Source: an uncultured Monoglobus sp.
Lineage (GTDB): Bacteria > Bacillota > Clostridia > Monoglobales > Monoglobaceae
Length of the DNA: 37,050 nt
Reading direction: 5' to 3'
Assembly (NCBI GenBank): GCA_947585115.1
Contig: CANPWW010000018.1
Coordinates: 1-37,050 of the forward strand
Below, piece after piece: positions 24,235 through 35,152 of this stretch (positions are counted from its first letter, which is position 1; the number at the start of each line of letters is the position of its first letter). The translations under genes and the position numbers were made by a program. The notes below the pieces were generated by a model. It was not told the DNA's origin. It searched no databases and was given only the letters and a program-made list of their open reading frames with translations.

Positions 24235-24714
24235 GTGAGCGGAGTGGTCCATCCGATACCGTCGGTATTTGACAAAAACTCAAAAATATTGATACTCGGC
24301 AGCTTTCCGTCGGTCAAATCGCGGGAGGCGCGGTTTTTCTACGGCCATCCCCAAAACCGTTTCTGGAAAACCTTATCCGCCGTGCTGGGCGCTGACACGC
24401 CCGATACGGTTCCCGAAAAGAAGCGCTTTTTGCTTGAAAATAAGATCGCGCTGTGGGACGTGATACGCTCCTGCGAGATCAGCGGCTCGGCGGACAGCTC
24501 GATCAAAAACGCGGAGCCCAATGATTTTTCGGAGATATTCGCGGCCGCCGATATAGGCGCGGTGTTCGCCAACGGCGGAACGGCGTACGGACTGTACCGC
24601 AGGTTTTTCCCCGACAAAGAGATAACAAAGCTCCCCTCGACCAGCCCCGCAAATGCCGCGTTTTCCCTTGAGCGGCTTATCGGGGAGTGGAAAATTATTT
24701 TGGATTATTTATAA
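24235..24714 (+). CDS. DNA-deoxyinosine (hypoxanthine-DNA) glycosylase
   Basis: The 159-aa member of the uracil-DNA glycosylase superfamily removes hypoxanthine, the deamination product of adenine. Markers are LGSFPSVKSREARFFYGHP (motif A), QNRFWKTL, LWDVIRSCEISGSADSSIKN (the family's deaminated-base motif), FANGGTAYGLYRRF and LPSTSPANA (motif B). The GTG start at 24235 follows a GAGGTGAG site; the protein has no signal peptide. It is followed after 12 nt by an exported cellulase gene, an odd operon partner that probably reflects shared transcription rather than function. Confidence 0.9.
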   Translation: MSGVVHPIPSVFDKNSKILILGSFPSVKSREARFFYGHPQNRFWKTLSAVLGADTPDTVPEKKRFLLENKIALWDVIRSCEISGSADSSIKNAEPNDFSEIFAAADIGAVFANGGTAYGLYRRFFPDKEITKLPSTSPANAAFSLERLIGEWKIILDYL

Positions 24715-24726
24715 AGGAGACCCCCA

Positions 24727-26274
24727 ATGAAAAAAAGCGCGAGGATCACCGCCGCTCTTCTGGCGGCCTGCATGGCGCTGCTCGGCGCGGCGTTCACGTT
24801 TCCCGACGTGCGCCCCGGCGAGTGGTACACCGAAAATATAGAAGCGATGGCGTCAAGCGGCCTGCTCAATGGCTACGAGGACGGAAGTTTCAGACCGGGC
24901 GGCACGATAACATACGCCGAGTTTATCAGCGTGGCGGCCAGGTGCGTAGGCGCGGACGCGCCGCAAAGCGGCTCCCACTGGGCGTCGGGCTATATGAAGC
25001 GCGCCTATGAGAGCGGCTGGTACGACTACGACGAGATCTACGAGGCGGACTTCGACAAGCCGATAACCCGACAAATGGCAGTCAAGATAGTCGATCTGGC
25101 GTTTGATATTCCGCAGAACGAGCAGGCGAACAACGCCTATTACAAATACATGACGTCGATCAAGGATTTTAATGATATACCCGGGCGGTACGGGTACTTG
25201 GTTGTGCGCGCATACAACAACGGAATTCTGACCGGAGACGAAAACGGTAATTTCAATCCGCTCTCGAACCTGACCCGGGCCGAGGCCTGCGCGATTATCA
25301 TGCGCGCGAGAGGAAAGGGCGCGGCGCCCTTTCCGCAGGCGGCGCCGACAAACACGGAGCCGCCGAAGGCCGCGGCGATAAGCGGCGGCGTTTCGCAAAA
25401 CGGAAAGCTGTCTGTTTCGGGCGTCGATCTCGTCAACCAAAACGGCGAGCCGATAGTGCTCCGCGGCATGAGCAGCCACGGCATACAGTGGTACGGGAAC
25501 TTCACGTCCTATAACGCGATAAAGAACACCGCGGACTTCGGAGCTAACCTGTTCCGCGTCGCTATGTACACCGGGGAGGGCGGCTATTTAAGCAATCCCG
25601 ACAGCGTGAAAAGCGCGGCGTACGCGGCGGTCGACAGCGCGGTCTCAAACGATATGTACGTTATACTCGACTGGCATATACTGAGCGACGGCGACCCGAT
25701 GGCGCACGTGAGCGAGGCGGCGGAGTTTTTCGCCGAGGCGTCAAAAAAATACGCGGGCGTGCCCAACGTGATATTCGAGATATGCAACGAGCCCAACGGA
25801 AACATAAGCTGGAGCGGAAACGTCAAGCCCTACGCCGAGACGATAATCCCGATAATCAGGCAAAACAGCGACGCGGTGATACTTGTGGGCTCTCCCACCT
25901 GGAGCCAGGACATAGACAAGGTGGCCGACGATCCGCTGAGTTTTTTGAACATAATGTACACCTGCCATTTCTACGCGGGCACCCACGGCGCGTGGCTGCG
26001 CGACCGCGTAGACTACGCCCGCTCAAAGGGCGCCCCGATATTTATAAGCGAGTGGGGCACAAGCGCGGCTAACGGCAGCGGCGGCGTGTTCCTCAGCGAC
26101 GCGGCCGAGTGGCTTGACTTTCTGGCGCAGAGGAACATCAGCTGGGCGAACTGGTCATTGTGCGACAAGGGCGAGACCTCGGCGGCGCTGAATCCCGGAA
26201 CGAGCCCCGACGGAGCGTGGAGCGACGCGGATCTGAGCGAGTCGGGAAAATTCGTTTTCTCGCGGCTTAGATAA
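24727..26274 (+). CDS. SLH-domain GH5 endoglucanase (cellulase)
   Basis: The 515-aa exported enzyme has a signal peptide (about 1-24), SLH repeats (about 25-75, 80-130 and 145-195) that hold it to the cell wall, and a Pro/Ala linker (about 197-220). The GH5 (beta/alpha)8 domain resembles the GH5_2 endoglucanases: LRGMSSHGIQWYG, LDWHILSDG, acid/base E355 in EICNEPNG, CHFYAGTHG and nucleophile E442 in ISEWGTS. It should cleave beta-1,4-glucan at the cell surface. RBS AAAGGAG. Its architecture parallels the SLH-MBL protein of this window (N-terminal SLH, C-terminal enzyme). Confidence 0.93.
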   Translation: MKKSARITAALLAACMALLGAAFTFPDVRPGEWYTENIEAMASSGLLNGYEDGSFRPGGTITYAEFISVAARCVGADAPQSGSHWASGYMKRAYESGWYDYDEIYEADFDKPITRQMAVKIVDLAFDIPQNEQANNAYYKYMTSIKDFNDIPGRYGYLVVRAYNNGILTGDENGNFNPLSNLTRAEACAIIMRARGKGAAPFPQAAPTNTEPPKAAAISGGVSQNGKLSVSGVDLVNQNGEPIVLRGMSSHGIQWYGNFTSYNAIKNTADFGANLFRVAMYTGEGGYLSNPDSVKSAAYAAVDSAVSNDMYVILDWHILSDGDPMAHVSEAAEFFAEASKKYAGVPNVIFEICNEPNGNISWSGNVKPYAETIIPIIRQNSDAVILVGSPTWSQDIDKVADDPLSFLNIMYTCHFYAGTHGAWLRDRVDYARSKGAPIFISEWGTSAANGSGGVFLSDAAEWLDFLAQRNISWANWSLCDKGETSAALNPGTSPDGAWSDADLSESGKFVFSRLR

Positions 26275-26292
26275 TTTCGGCCGCGGCCCGGC

Positions 26293-26321
26293 TTGACTGC
26301 TTAGAAAAAATATACTATAAT
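26293..26321 (+). promoter_or_regulatory. Sigma-A promoter for the ATPase gene
   Basis: TTGACT (26293-26298), 17-nt spacer, TATAAT (26316-26321). Confidence 0.75.
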
Positions 26322-26349
26322 ATATACGCGTTTTGAAAGAGGCATAATA

Positions 26350-27288
26350 ATGAGCGAGACAAAAACAACAGATTTTTTTGAATGTTTGACCGATGACGGC
26401 AAAGTATCGTCCGTCGCGCTCCGAGGCTGTATCCAAAGCGCCGTTGAGAACAAAATGTTCGCTTTCGACGGCGTGTGCCCAAAGCTGAGATTCACGGATA
26501 TGGGCGATTTTGTTATGAAAGACTTTGAGGACAGCTTTTTCGAGGCGCATGATACATACGAGTATATCCTTGAAAACGAGAAACTGTCGCGGAACGGCCA
26601 AAGCGTTATACAAAGATCAATGTCGTCTCTCGGCGGCTTCTACCTGAGAGCCAGGAACCTGACCGAGCTTTCGCATACAGCGGGCATTGACAATATGAAG
26701 CTTGAACCCATTGATCTCGCCGAATACGCGGCGCAGTTTGTGGAATATCTGCGCTCGCTGTTTCCCGACAAGGCCGGAAAAGCGATAAGGCTTGTCCGCG
26801 GGACCAGAAAAAGCCTGATGTGCGCCGCTGAGAGAACGATGCTGACCTTGATACTGGTTAACTTTGTGCATAACGCGCTGAGGCACAGCCGCTCGGAGGA
26901 CGGCCGCATAGACATAGCGGTCAGCAGGCTCGGCAAATATAACCGCGCCGCGCTGTCGGTGATAGACTACGGCATAGGCGTTGACGTCAAAAAGCTGCGC
27001 GGCGTTATGGAGCGCAATATTGTCCGCGCGGAGGGCGGTTTTATAAGGCTCAGAAAGTATCAAGGCTGTGGTCTGATCGCGTGCGGGCGGATGGCGGACG
27101 CGCTCGGCGGAAATATTATGGTCGGAAACGTGGCCGGAGGCGGCGCGATCTTCTCGCTTATAATGCCCGATCCGGGCGAGATCAGGGACCGCGTTCCTTT
27201 GAGCATGAGCGACGTGCCCGCGGACGCGGGGCCCGATAAGAAACTGATCAAAATAGTGCTGCAAAATTTTGCGGGATATGAGAAATAA
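26350..27288 (+). CDS. Orphan histidine-kinase-like ATP-binding protein
   Basis: The 312-aa protein has a GHKL ATPase domain in its C-terminal half: N-box LTLILVNFVHNALRHS (N171/N175), G1 box VIDYGIGVD (D206), a G2-like YQGCGLIACGRMADALGGN, and GGGAIFSLIMP. The N-terminal half (about 1-120) is soluble and helical, with DHp-like spacing (RSMSSLGGFYLRARNLTELS). I see no membrane segment, PAS domain or obvious HExx phosphoacceptor. No response regulator gene lies nearby. It could be a cytosolic kinase lacking autophosphorylation, or a sensor working with a distant partner. It lies 24 nt upstream of a lipoprotein gene, with which it probably forms an operon. Confidence 0.75.
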   Translation: MSETKTTDFFECLTDDGKVSSVALRGCIQSAVENKMFAFDGVCPKLRFTDMGDFVMKDFEDSFFEAHDTYEYILENEKLSRNGQSVIQRSMSSLGGFYLRARNLTELSHTAGIDNMKLEPIDLAEYAAQFVEYLRSLFPDKAGKAIRLVRGTRKSLMCAAERTMLTLILVNFVHNALRHSRSEDGRIDIAVSRLGKYNRAALSVIDYGIGVDVKKLRGVMERNIVRAEGGFIRLRKYQGCGLIACGRMADALGGNIMVGNVAGGGAIFSLIMPDPGEIRDRVPLSMSDVPADAGPDKKLIKIVLQNFAGYEK

Positions 27289-27312
27289 ATATTAGAACAG
27301 GAGTGTTTGATT

Positions 27313-27891
27313 ATGAGAAAAACATTAAGGCTTTTGGCCGCGTCGGCCGCGGCGGTGTCGCTGCTGACTTTGGCGTCGTGCGGCGGAGACAGCGCGCAGA
27401 AGGCGCAGGAGGCGCAGCAGGCCTTCGGAACCGTTATGGACGGTTTCAAAAACGGCGACACGGCGGCGATAGAGGAATACGTGGACATGAGCGCCGATCC
27501 GGAGCTGAGCGCGGCTCTTGCGGCGTCGCTCGGCAATATTTCGTATGAGGTCAAGTCGGTGACGGCCGACGGGAACAAGGCGACCGTCAACGTGTCCGTA
27601 ACCTCGCTCGACACGTCGCAGGTGATGCAGAAGTATATCGAGAGCGTGGTGGCGCTGGTGTCAAGCCCCGACTATCAGAGCAGGGTCGACACCATGACCA
27701 AAGAGGAATACGACGCGCTGATGAACGATCAGCTTGAAAAGATATTGTCAAGCGGCGAGATAGGCACTGTCACGAGCGACGAAACAATAGAGATGACAAA
27801 AGAGGACGGCAAATGGAAGCTCAGCGACAGCGCGCTGCCCGACAAGCTGATAGGCAACACTTTGAGCGCGATAGATCAGATAAAGCAATAA
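27313..27891 (+). CDS. Small exported lipoprotein, unknown function
   Basis: The 192-aa protein has a signal peptide with lipobox LTLASC (lipidated C23), then a helical segment and an alpha+beta body with EEYVDMSADPELSAALA, SYEVKSVTADGNKATVNVSV and MTKEDGKWKLSDSALPDKL, reminiscent of NTF2-like DUF4878/DUF5105 lipoproteins. I start it at ATG 27313 (AGGAG, 9 nt spacing); a TTG at 27307 would sit too close to the RBS. Expected location: outer face of the cell membrane. Ligand unknown. Confidence 0.8.
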   Translation: MRKTLRLLAASAAAVSLLTLASCGGDSAQKAQEAQQAFGTVMDGFKNGDTAAIEEYVDMSADPELSAALAASLGNISYEVKSVTADGNKATVNVSVTSLDTSQVMQKYIESVVALVSSPDYQSRVDTMTKEEYDALMNDQLEKILSSGEIGTVTSDETIEMTKEDGKWKLSDSALPDKLIGNTLSAIDQIKQ

Positions 27892-27896
27892 AACCC

Positions 27897-27925
27897 TTGC
27901 AATAATATTCTTATTGAGGTATAAT
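27897..27925 (+). promoter_or_regulatory. Sigma-A promoter for secA-prfB-prfA
   Basis: TTGCAA (27897-27902), 17-nt spacer, TATAAT (27920-27925), about 40 nt upstream of secA. Confidence 0.75.
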
Positions 27926-27966
27926 AGAACAGTTAAGCATAGAATAAGATTTGGAGGTTAACTTTA

Positions 27967-30744
<2,778 letters not shown>

Positions 30745-30778
30745 ACACGGACATAATATAAAATCAAGAGGTGATCAA

Positions 30779-31892
30779 GTGATAGCATTCGATGAATACA
30801 AGCTCGGGCTTGAAAACATGCAAAAAGATATTACGGAACTGAGGGATTCACTTTAACCTGGCCGCGCTGAGCGACGAGATAGCAGCCCTTGAGAAAGAGA
30901 GCTTCGAGCCCGATTTTTATTCCGACATGGAAAAGGCGGGGCGCACCCTTCAAAAAATAAAGGGCCTTAAAGACAAGGTCGCGGCCTTTGACGACTTGTA
31001 CTCAAAGTGGGAGGACCTCACCGCCCTTGTGGAGCTGGGCAACGAGGAGGAGGACGAGAGCCTGCTCGACGAGGTAAAGCCCGGATATAAGGAGCTCAGG
31101 CAGGCGATCGACGCCATGAAGCTGGACACGCTGCTCTCGGGCAAATACGACAGACTGAACGCCATAGTGACCCTGCACTCGGGCGCGGGCGGCACCGAGG
31201 CTCAGGACTGGTGCGAGATGCTTTACCGCATGTACAACATGTGGGCCGACCGCCGCGGCTTTAAAACCGAGGTCATAGACTATCTGGACGGCGAGGAGGC
31301 GGGCATCAAGAGCGTCACTTTTTCGGTGAGCGGTCTCAACGCCTACGGATATATGCAGTCCGAAAAGGGCGTCCACCGTCTGGTGCGCATATCCCCGTTC
31401 GATTCGGCTGCGAGACGGCACACGTCTTTCGCGTCCTGCGAGGTGGTGCCCGAGCTCGACGAGGAGCTGGACGTTGAGATAAACCCCGACGATCTGAGGA
31501 TCGACACCTACCGCTCAAGCGGAGCGGGCGGACAGCACATCAACAAGACCGAGTCGGCCATAAGGATAACTCATATTCCCACAGGCATTGTGGTGACCTG
31601 CCAGAACGAGCGCAGCCAGCACAAGAACAAGGAGACCGCCATGAAGGTCCTAAAGTCCAAGCTGGTGGAGATAGCCGAGCGCGAACAGAAGGACAAAATC
31701 GACGACTTAAAGGGCGTCCAGACCGAGATCGCGTGGGGCAGCCAGATACGCTCCTATGTGTTCCACCCCTACACAATGGTAAAGGACCACAGAACGGGCT
31801 ACGAGGTCGGCAACGTGAACGCGGTCATGAACGGCGACATCAACGGATTCATCAACGCCTACCTGAAGGCGAAATCCAAAGGCGAGATTTAA
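30779..31892 (+). CDS. prfB: Peptide chain release factor 2 (programmed +1 frameshift)
   Basis: RF2 ends translation at UGA and UAA. The gene opens at GTG 30779 (RBS AGAGGTGAT), encodes 25 residues (MIAFDEYKLGLENMQKDITE then LRDSL) and meets an in-frame stop. A +1 shift at CTT-TAA-C (30851-30857) continues with NLAALSDEIAALEKE to 31892, giving about 370 aa, the usual RF2 length. RF2 markers: SPF anticodon-like tripeptide (VRISPFDSAARRH), GGQ in [14 protein letters not shown], and the C-terminal MVKDHRTGYEVGN. Oddity: the shift-site stop is TAA, where autoregulated prfB genes nearly always have TGA, and the shifted codon is AAC (Asn) instead of GAC (Asp). prfA follows after 12 nt. Confidence 0.95.
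30841..30857 (+). promoter_or_regulatory. prfB programmed frameshift site with UAA
   Basis: GAGGG (30841-30845) is the internal SD-like stimulator; CTT (30851-30853) is the slippery Leu codon; TAA (30854-30856) is the zero-frame stop; the +1 frame resumes at AAC (30855-30857). The frames flanking the site were checked: 30779 to 30851 is 24 codons, and 30855 joins the frame ending at 31892. Confidence 0.9.
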
Positions 31893-31904
31893 AGGAGTTA
31901 ATAT

Positions 31905-32975
31905 ATGTTTGAAAAGCTTTCATTCTTAGAGGAGCAGTTCGAGGAGCTTGCGCGCAAGATCAGCGACCCCGAGGTCATAGCCGATCAGGAGACGTGGCGC
32001 AAGCTGTGTAAGGAGCATTCCGACCTGACCCCGATAGTTGAAAAATACAGAGAGTATAAAAAGAACAAAGAGACGATAGACGACGCGGCCGCAATGATGG
32101 ACGACCCGGAGACCGACAAGGAATTCCGCGAGATGCTCATGGAGGAGACCAAAGAGGCCAAGGCCAATATCGAGAAAATAGAGGAGGAGCTCAAGATCCT
32201 GCTGCTGCCCAAGGACCCCAACGACGACAAAAACGTTATGGTCGAGATCCGCGGCGGAGCGGGCGGCGACGAGGCCGCGCTGTTCGCGGGAGACCTCTAC
32301 AGGATGTATTCCATGTACGCCGACTCAAAGCGGTGGAAAACCGAGGTGCTGAGCCTTAATGAGATCGGCATCGGCGGCATAAAAGAGATAACGTTTATGA
32401 TAAACGGCGAGGGCGCCTACAGCCGCCTGAAGTTCGAGAGCGGCGTCCACCGCGTTCAGCGTGTGCCCGAAACCGAGTCGAGCGGCAGGATACACACCTC
32501 GACCGTGACCGTGGCGGTGCTGCCCGAGGTGGACGACGTGGAGGTCGAGATAAACCCCGACGATCTGGAGATCGACACCTACCGCTCAAGCGGTGCGGGC
32601 GGCCAGCATATCAACAAGACCGAGTCGGCCATAAGAATAACCCACAAGCCCACGGGCATCGTGGTGACCTGCCAGGACGAGCGGAGCCAGCACAAGAACC
32701 GCGAGGCGGCCATGAAGATGCTGCGCTCAAGACTGTACGACAAGATGGAGCAGGAGCGCAACGCGGCGATCGCGGCCGACAGAAAGAGCCAGGTGGGAAC
32801 CGGCGACCGCAGCGAGCGCATCAGGACATACAACTACCCCCAGGGCAGAATGACCGACCACAGGATCGGCCTGACGCTGTATAAGCTGGAGCAGATATTA
32901 AACGGCGACCTTGACGAGATCATCGACGCCCTTATAACCACCGACCAAAGCGAAAAACTGAAACGCACAGAATAG
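31905..32975 (+). CDS. prfA: Peptide chain release factor 1
   Basis: RF1 ends translation at UAG and UAA. The 356-aa protein has the PxT recognition tripeptide as PET in [20 protein letters not shown] in [14 protein letters not shown], and [18 protein letters not shown] near the C-terminus. AAAGGAG precedes ATG 31905, 12 nt after the prfB stop. Over the GGQ domain it is almost the same as the adjacent prfB at both protein and DNA level (see findings). The stop is followed 5 nt later by repeat island 4; no prmC gene follows, unlike many Firmicutes. Confidence 0.97.
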   Translation: MFEKLSFLEEQFEELARKISDPEVIADQETWRKLCKEHSDLTPIVEKYREYKKNKETIDDAAAMMDDPETDKEFREMLMEETKEAKANIEKIEEELKILLLPKDPNDDKNVMVEIRGGAGGDEAALFAGDLYRMYSMYADSKRWKTEVLSLNEIGIGGIKEITFMINGEGAYSRLKFESGVHRVQRVPETESSGRIHTSTVTVAVLPEVDDVEVEINPDDLEIDTYRSSGAGGQHINKTESAIRITHKPTGIVVTCQDERSQHKNREAAMKMLRSRLYDKMEQERNAAIAADRKSQVGTGDRSERIRTYNYPQGRMTDHRIGLTLYKLEQILNGDLDEIIDALITTDQSEKLKRTE

Positions 32976-32980
32976 TGTTG

Positions 32981-33184
32981 CCTCCTCCCGGGAGGAGGTG
33001 TCAGGCGTAAGCCTGACGGAGGTGGGAACATAGCGAATAGGGCGGGCGGATAATATCCGCCCCTACGGGGTTGATGCAATCCGCGGAAATTTCGCCAAAC
33101 TTGTAGGGGCGGCAATCTGCCGCACGTGCCTCGCCCTCCTTTAGGAGGGAGAGGTGGCGCCGAAGGCGACTGAGAGGGAGGGGA
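32981..33184. repeat. Mosaic palindromic repeat island 4
   Basis: Inverted module A (32981-33026: palindrome, GTCAGGC-GTAA-GCCTGAC hairpin, GGAGGTGGG) is followed by two inverted heptamers (AACATAG, CGAATAG; 33027-33040). Two module C copies stand head to head: GGGCGGATA-A-TATCCGCCC then CTAC (33044-33066), and GTAGGGGC leading into GCGGCA-ATC-TGCCGC (33103-33123). Last comes a module B-like unit (33131-33184) with GCCCTCC-TTTA-GGAGGGA, a GGCGCC-GAA-GGCGAC arm and a purine-rich end GAGAGGGAGGGGA that may supply the RBS of the next gene. Confidence 0.85.
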
Positions 33185-33194
33185 ACAACATATC

Positions 33195-34709
33195 ATGAAA
33201 ACACTTTTACTCACAAACAAAACATCCGATCTGCAAACGGCGGCGGATCTTATTCGGTCGGGACAAACCGTGGTTTTCCCGACCGAAACGGTTTACGGCA
33301 TCGGCGCCGACGCCAAAGACCCCGCGGCCGTTAAAAAAATATTTGAGGCAAAGGGCCGTCCGTCGGACAACCCTTTGATCGTGCATGTTTTTGACAAATC
33401 CCAAATTTCCGACATAGCCGCCGAGGTGCCCGAGGACGCGCAAAAGCTGATCGACGCCTTCATGCCCGGCCCGATAACGGTCATATTAAAAAAACGCTCC
33501 GATATCCCGAGCGAGGTGACGGCGGGGCTTGACACAGTGGGCATACGCATGCCGTCAAACAAAACCGCGGCTGAGTTCCTGCGTCTCTGCGGCAGACCTG
33601 TCGCGGCGCCCAGCGCCAATATTTCCGGAAAGCCCAGCCCCACGCGGTTCGAGCATTGCGTCGAGGACATGGACGGCAGGACGGCGGCGATAATTGACGG
33701 CGGCCCCTGCGATGTGGGCATCGAATCGACCGTTATCGACATGAGCGGCGAGCCGATCATATACCGACCGGGCCGCGTGAGCCGCGGTCAGATCGAACAG
33801 ACGCTTGGCAAAAAGGTGAGCCTTGCCGCCTCTTTAAAGGACGGCGAAAGGCCCAAGTCTCCGGGGCTCAAATACAAGCACTATTCCCCGAAGGCGAAAG
33901 TTGTGATCATAAAAGGCACCCTCGACGAGGCGGCAAACTGCGTCAACTCGCAGACAAAGCCGACGGGCGTCATTTTGTTTGATGAGATATTAAAGGAGAT
34001 AAAGCCTAAGCTCAAAGAGGGCGTGATCTGCCTGTCTCTGGGCGGCGTAAACAAGCCCGACGAGGCGGCCGCGGCCCTGTTCGCCGCGCTGCGCAGAATG
34101 GACGAGTTGGGCGCGGAGATCGTTTTCGCACCCGAGATACCCGACACCGACAGGTGGGCGGGCGTCCGCAACCGCCTCTACCGCGCCGCCGGAAATGAGG
34201 TGCGCGAGGCTTCCGAGCTTGCCGAAAGCGAGAGATCGGGCGTTGAAACTCCGATAAAAAATGTTTTGTTTGTTTGTTCGGGCAATACCTGCCGCAGCCC
34301 GATGGCCGAGGGGCTGTTCAATTATTACGCGAAAGAGCGCGGCATGAGCGTTTCCGCCAAGTCGGCGGGGCTGTTTGTGTTCCCCGGCTCAAAGGTTTCA
34401 GAAAATTCGGTCAAGGCGCTCGCGGAGCTTGATATTGACATAAGCGGCCACGAGCCGACGCAGCTCGATCTTGGCCTGATCGGCGGCGCGGACTTGATAC
34501 TCGCCATGTCGGGCAGCCACAAGAGCGCGATTTGCGCGGCGGCGCCCGAGGCGAAGAATAAGACCTTCACCCTCAAAGAATACGCGGGCGCAGTCGGAGA
34601 AATTTCCGACCCGTTCGGCGGCGGCATTCAGATATATAAAAGCTGCATGCTTGAGATAAAGGACTGCGTCAAAAAAATTATCGCGAGGCTTGACGATCAT
34701 GAAAATTAA
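33195..34709 (+). CDS. TsaC/Sua5 threonylcarbamoyl-AMP synthase fused to YwlE-like arginine phosphatase
   Basis: This 504-aa protein combines two enzymes. Residues 1 to about 205 form the YrdC domain (TVVFPTETVYGIGADA, KGRPSDNPLIVHV, RMPSNKTAAEF, APSANISGKPSPT), which makes threonylcarbamoyl-AMP for tRNA t6A. Residues about 206-340 are the Sua5 linker and domain, including SPGLKYKHYSPKA. Residues about 355-504 are a low-molecular-weight phosphatase with the P-loop CSGNTCRSP (C361, R367) and general acid D472 in SDPFGGG. T365 matches the Thr that gives B. subtilis YwlE its phosphoarginine preference. In B. subtilis ywlC and ywlE are separate genes of one cluster. The start ATG 33195 is preceded by a GGGAGGGG tract 10 nt away that belongs to repeat island 4. 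The end overlaps rimI by 11 nt. Confidence 0.92.
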   Translation: MKTLLLTNKTSDLQTAADLIRSGQTVVFPTETVYGIGADAKDPAAVKKIFEAKGRPSDNPLIVHVFDKSQISDIAAEVPEDAQKLIDAFMPGPITVILKKRSDIPSEVTAGLDTVGIRMPSNKTAAEFLRLCGRPVAAPSANISGKPSPTRFEHCVEDMDGRTAAIIDGGPCDVGIESTVIDMSGEPIIYRPGRVSRGQIEQTLGKKVSLAASLKDGERPKSPGLKYKHYSPKAKVVIIKGTLDEAANCVNSQTKPTGVILFDEILKEIKPKLKEGVICLSLGGVNKPDEAAAALFAALRRMDELGAEIVFAPEIPDTDRWAGVRNRLYRAAGNEVREASELAESERSGVETPIKNVLFVCSGNTCRSPMAEGLFNYYAKERGMSVSAKSAGLFVFPGSKVSENSVKALAELDIDISGHEPTQLDLGLIGGADLILAMSGSHKSAICAAAPEAKNKTFTLKEYAGAVGEISDPFGGGIQIYKSCMLEIKDCVKKIIARLDDHEN

Positions 34710-35142
34710 GTTTGAGCTCATGAACGAGAGCCATATCGACGACATGCTCAAGATCGAGAAAAAGTGCTTCCCCGACGAGCCGTGGACGCGAAAAATGTTT
34801 GAGAGCGAGCTTGAAAACATGATCTCGGCGTTTTTGGTCGGCGTGGATGAAAGCGGAGCCGCGGTCTGCTTCGGCGGAATGTGGCTGATCGCTGACATTG
34901 CTGAGATCACCAACATCGCGGTCGACCCCGATCATCGGCGGCTGGGCCTCGGCCAAAAGACGCTGAGCCTGCTTTGCGGCATCTGCCGCGAGAGAGGCGT
35001 GCCGCAGATAAATCTTGAGGTCCGCGACGGCAACGACGCGGCGATAGGGCTTTATGAAAAATTCGGATTTGAGCCCATGGGCAGGCGGAAAAAATATTAT
35101 GACAATAAATTTGACGCGATACTTATGACAAAAAAATTATAG
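34699..35142 (+). CDS. rimI: Ribosomal protein alanine N-acetyltransferase (GNAT)
   Basis: The 147-aa GNAT-fold enzyme is of the RimI type, which acetylates the N-terminal alanine of ribosomal protein bS18 in other bacteria. It shows the family order: [38 protein letters not shown] (acetyl-CoA pyrophosphate loop, R/Q-x-x-G-x-G/A variant), and [20 protein letters not shown] with [16 protein letters not shown] start at ATG 34699, which overlaps the previous gene; a TTG 9 nt upstream is less likely. It sits between tsaC and tsaD, the common place for rimI in t6A clusters. Confidence 0.9.
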   Translation: MKIKFELMNESHIDDMLKIEKKCFPDEPWTRKMFESELENMISAFLVGVDESGAAVCFGGMWLIADIAEITNIAVDPDHRRLGLGQKTLSLLCGICRERGVPQINLEVRDGNDAAIGLYEKFGFEPMGRRKKYYDNKFDAILMTKKL

Positions 35143-35152
35143 AGGTGGTATT

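Noticed and set aside
30927-31892. prfB starting internally at 30927 without a frameshift
   Set aside because: That would remove the N-terminal part of RF2; the 25-codon frame with GTG, RBS, CTT and stop joins the main frame exactly as in known prfB genes.
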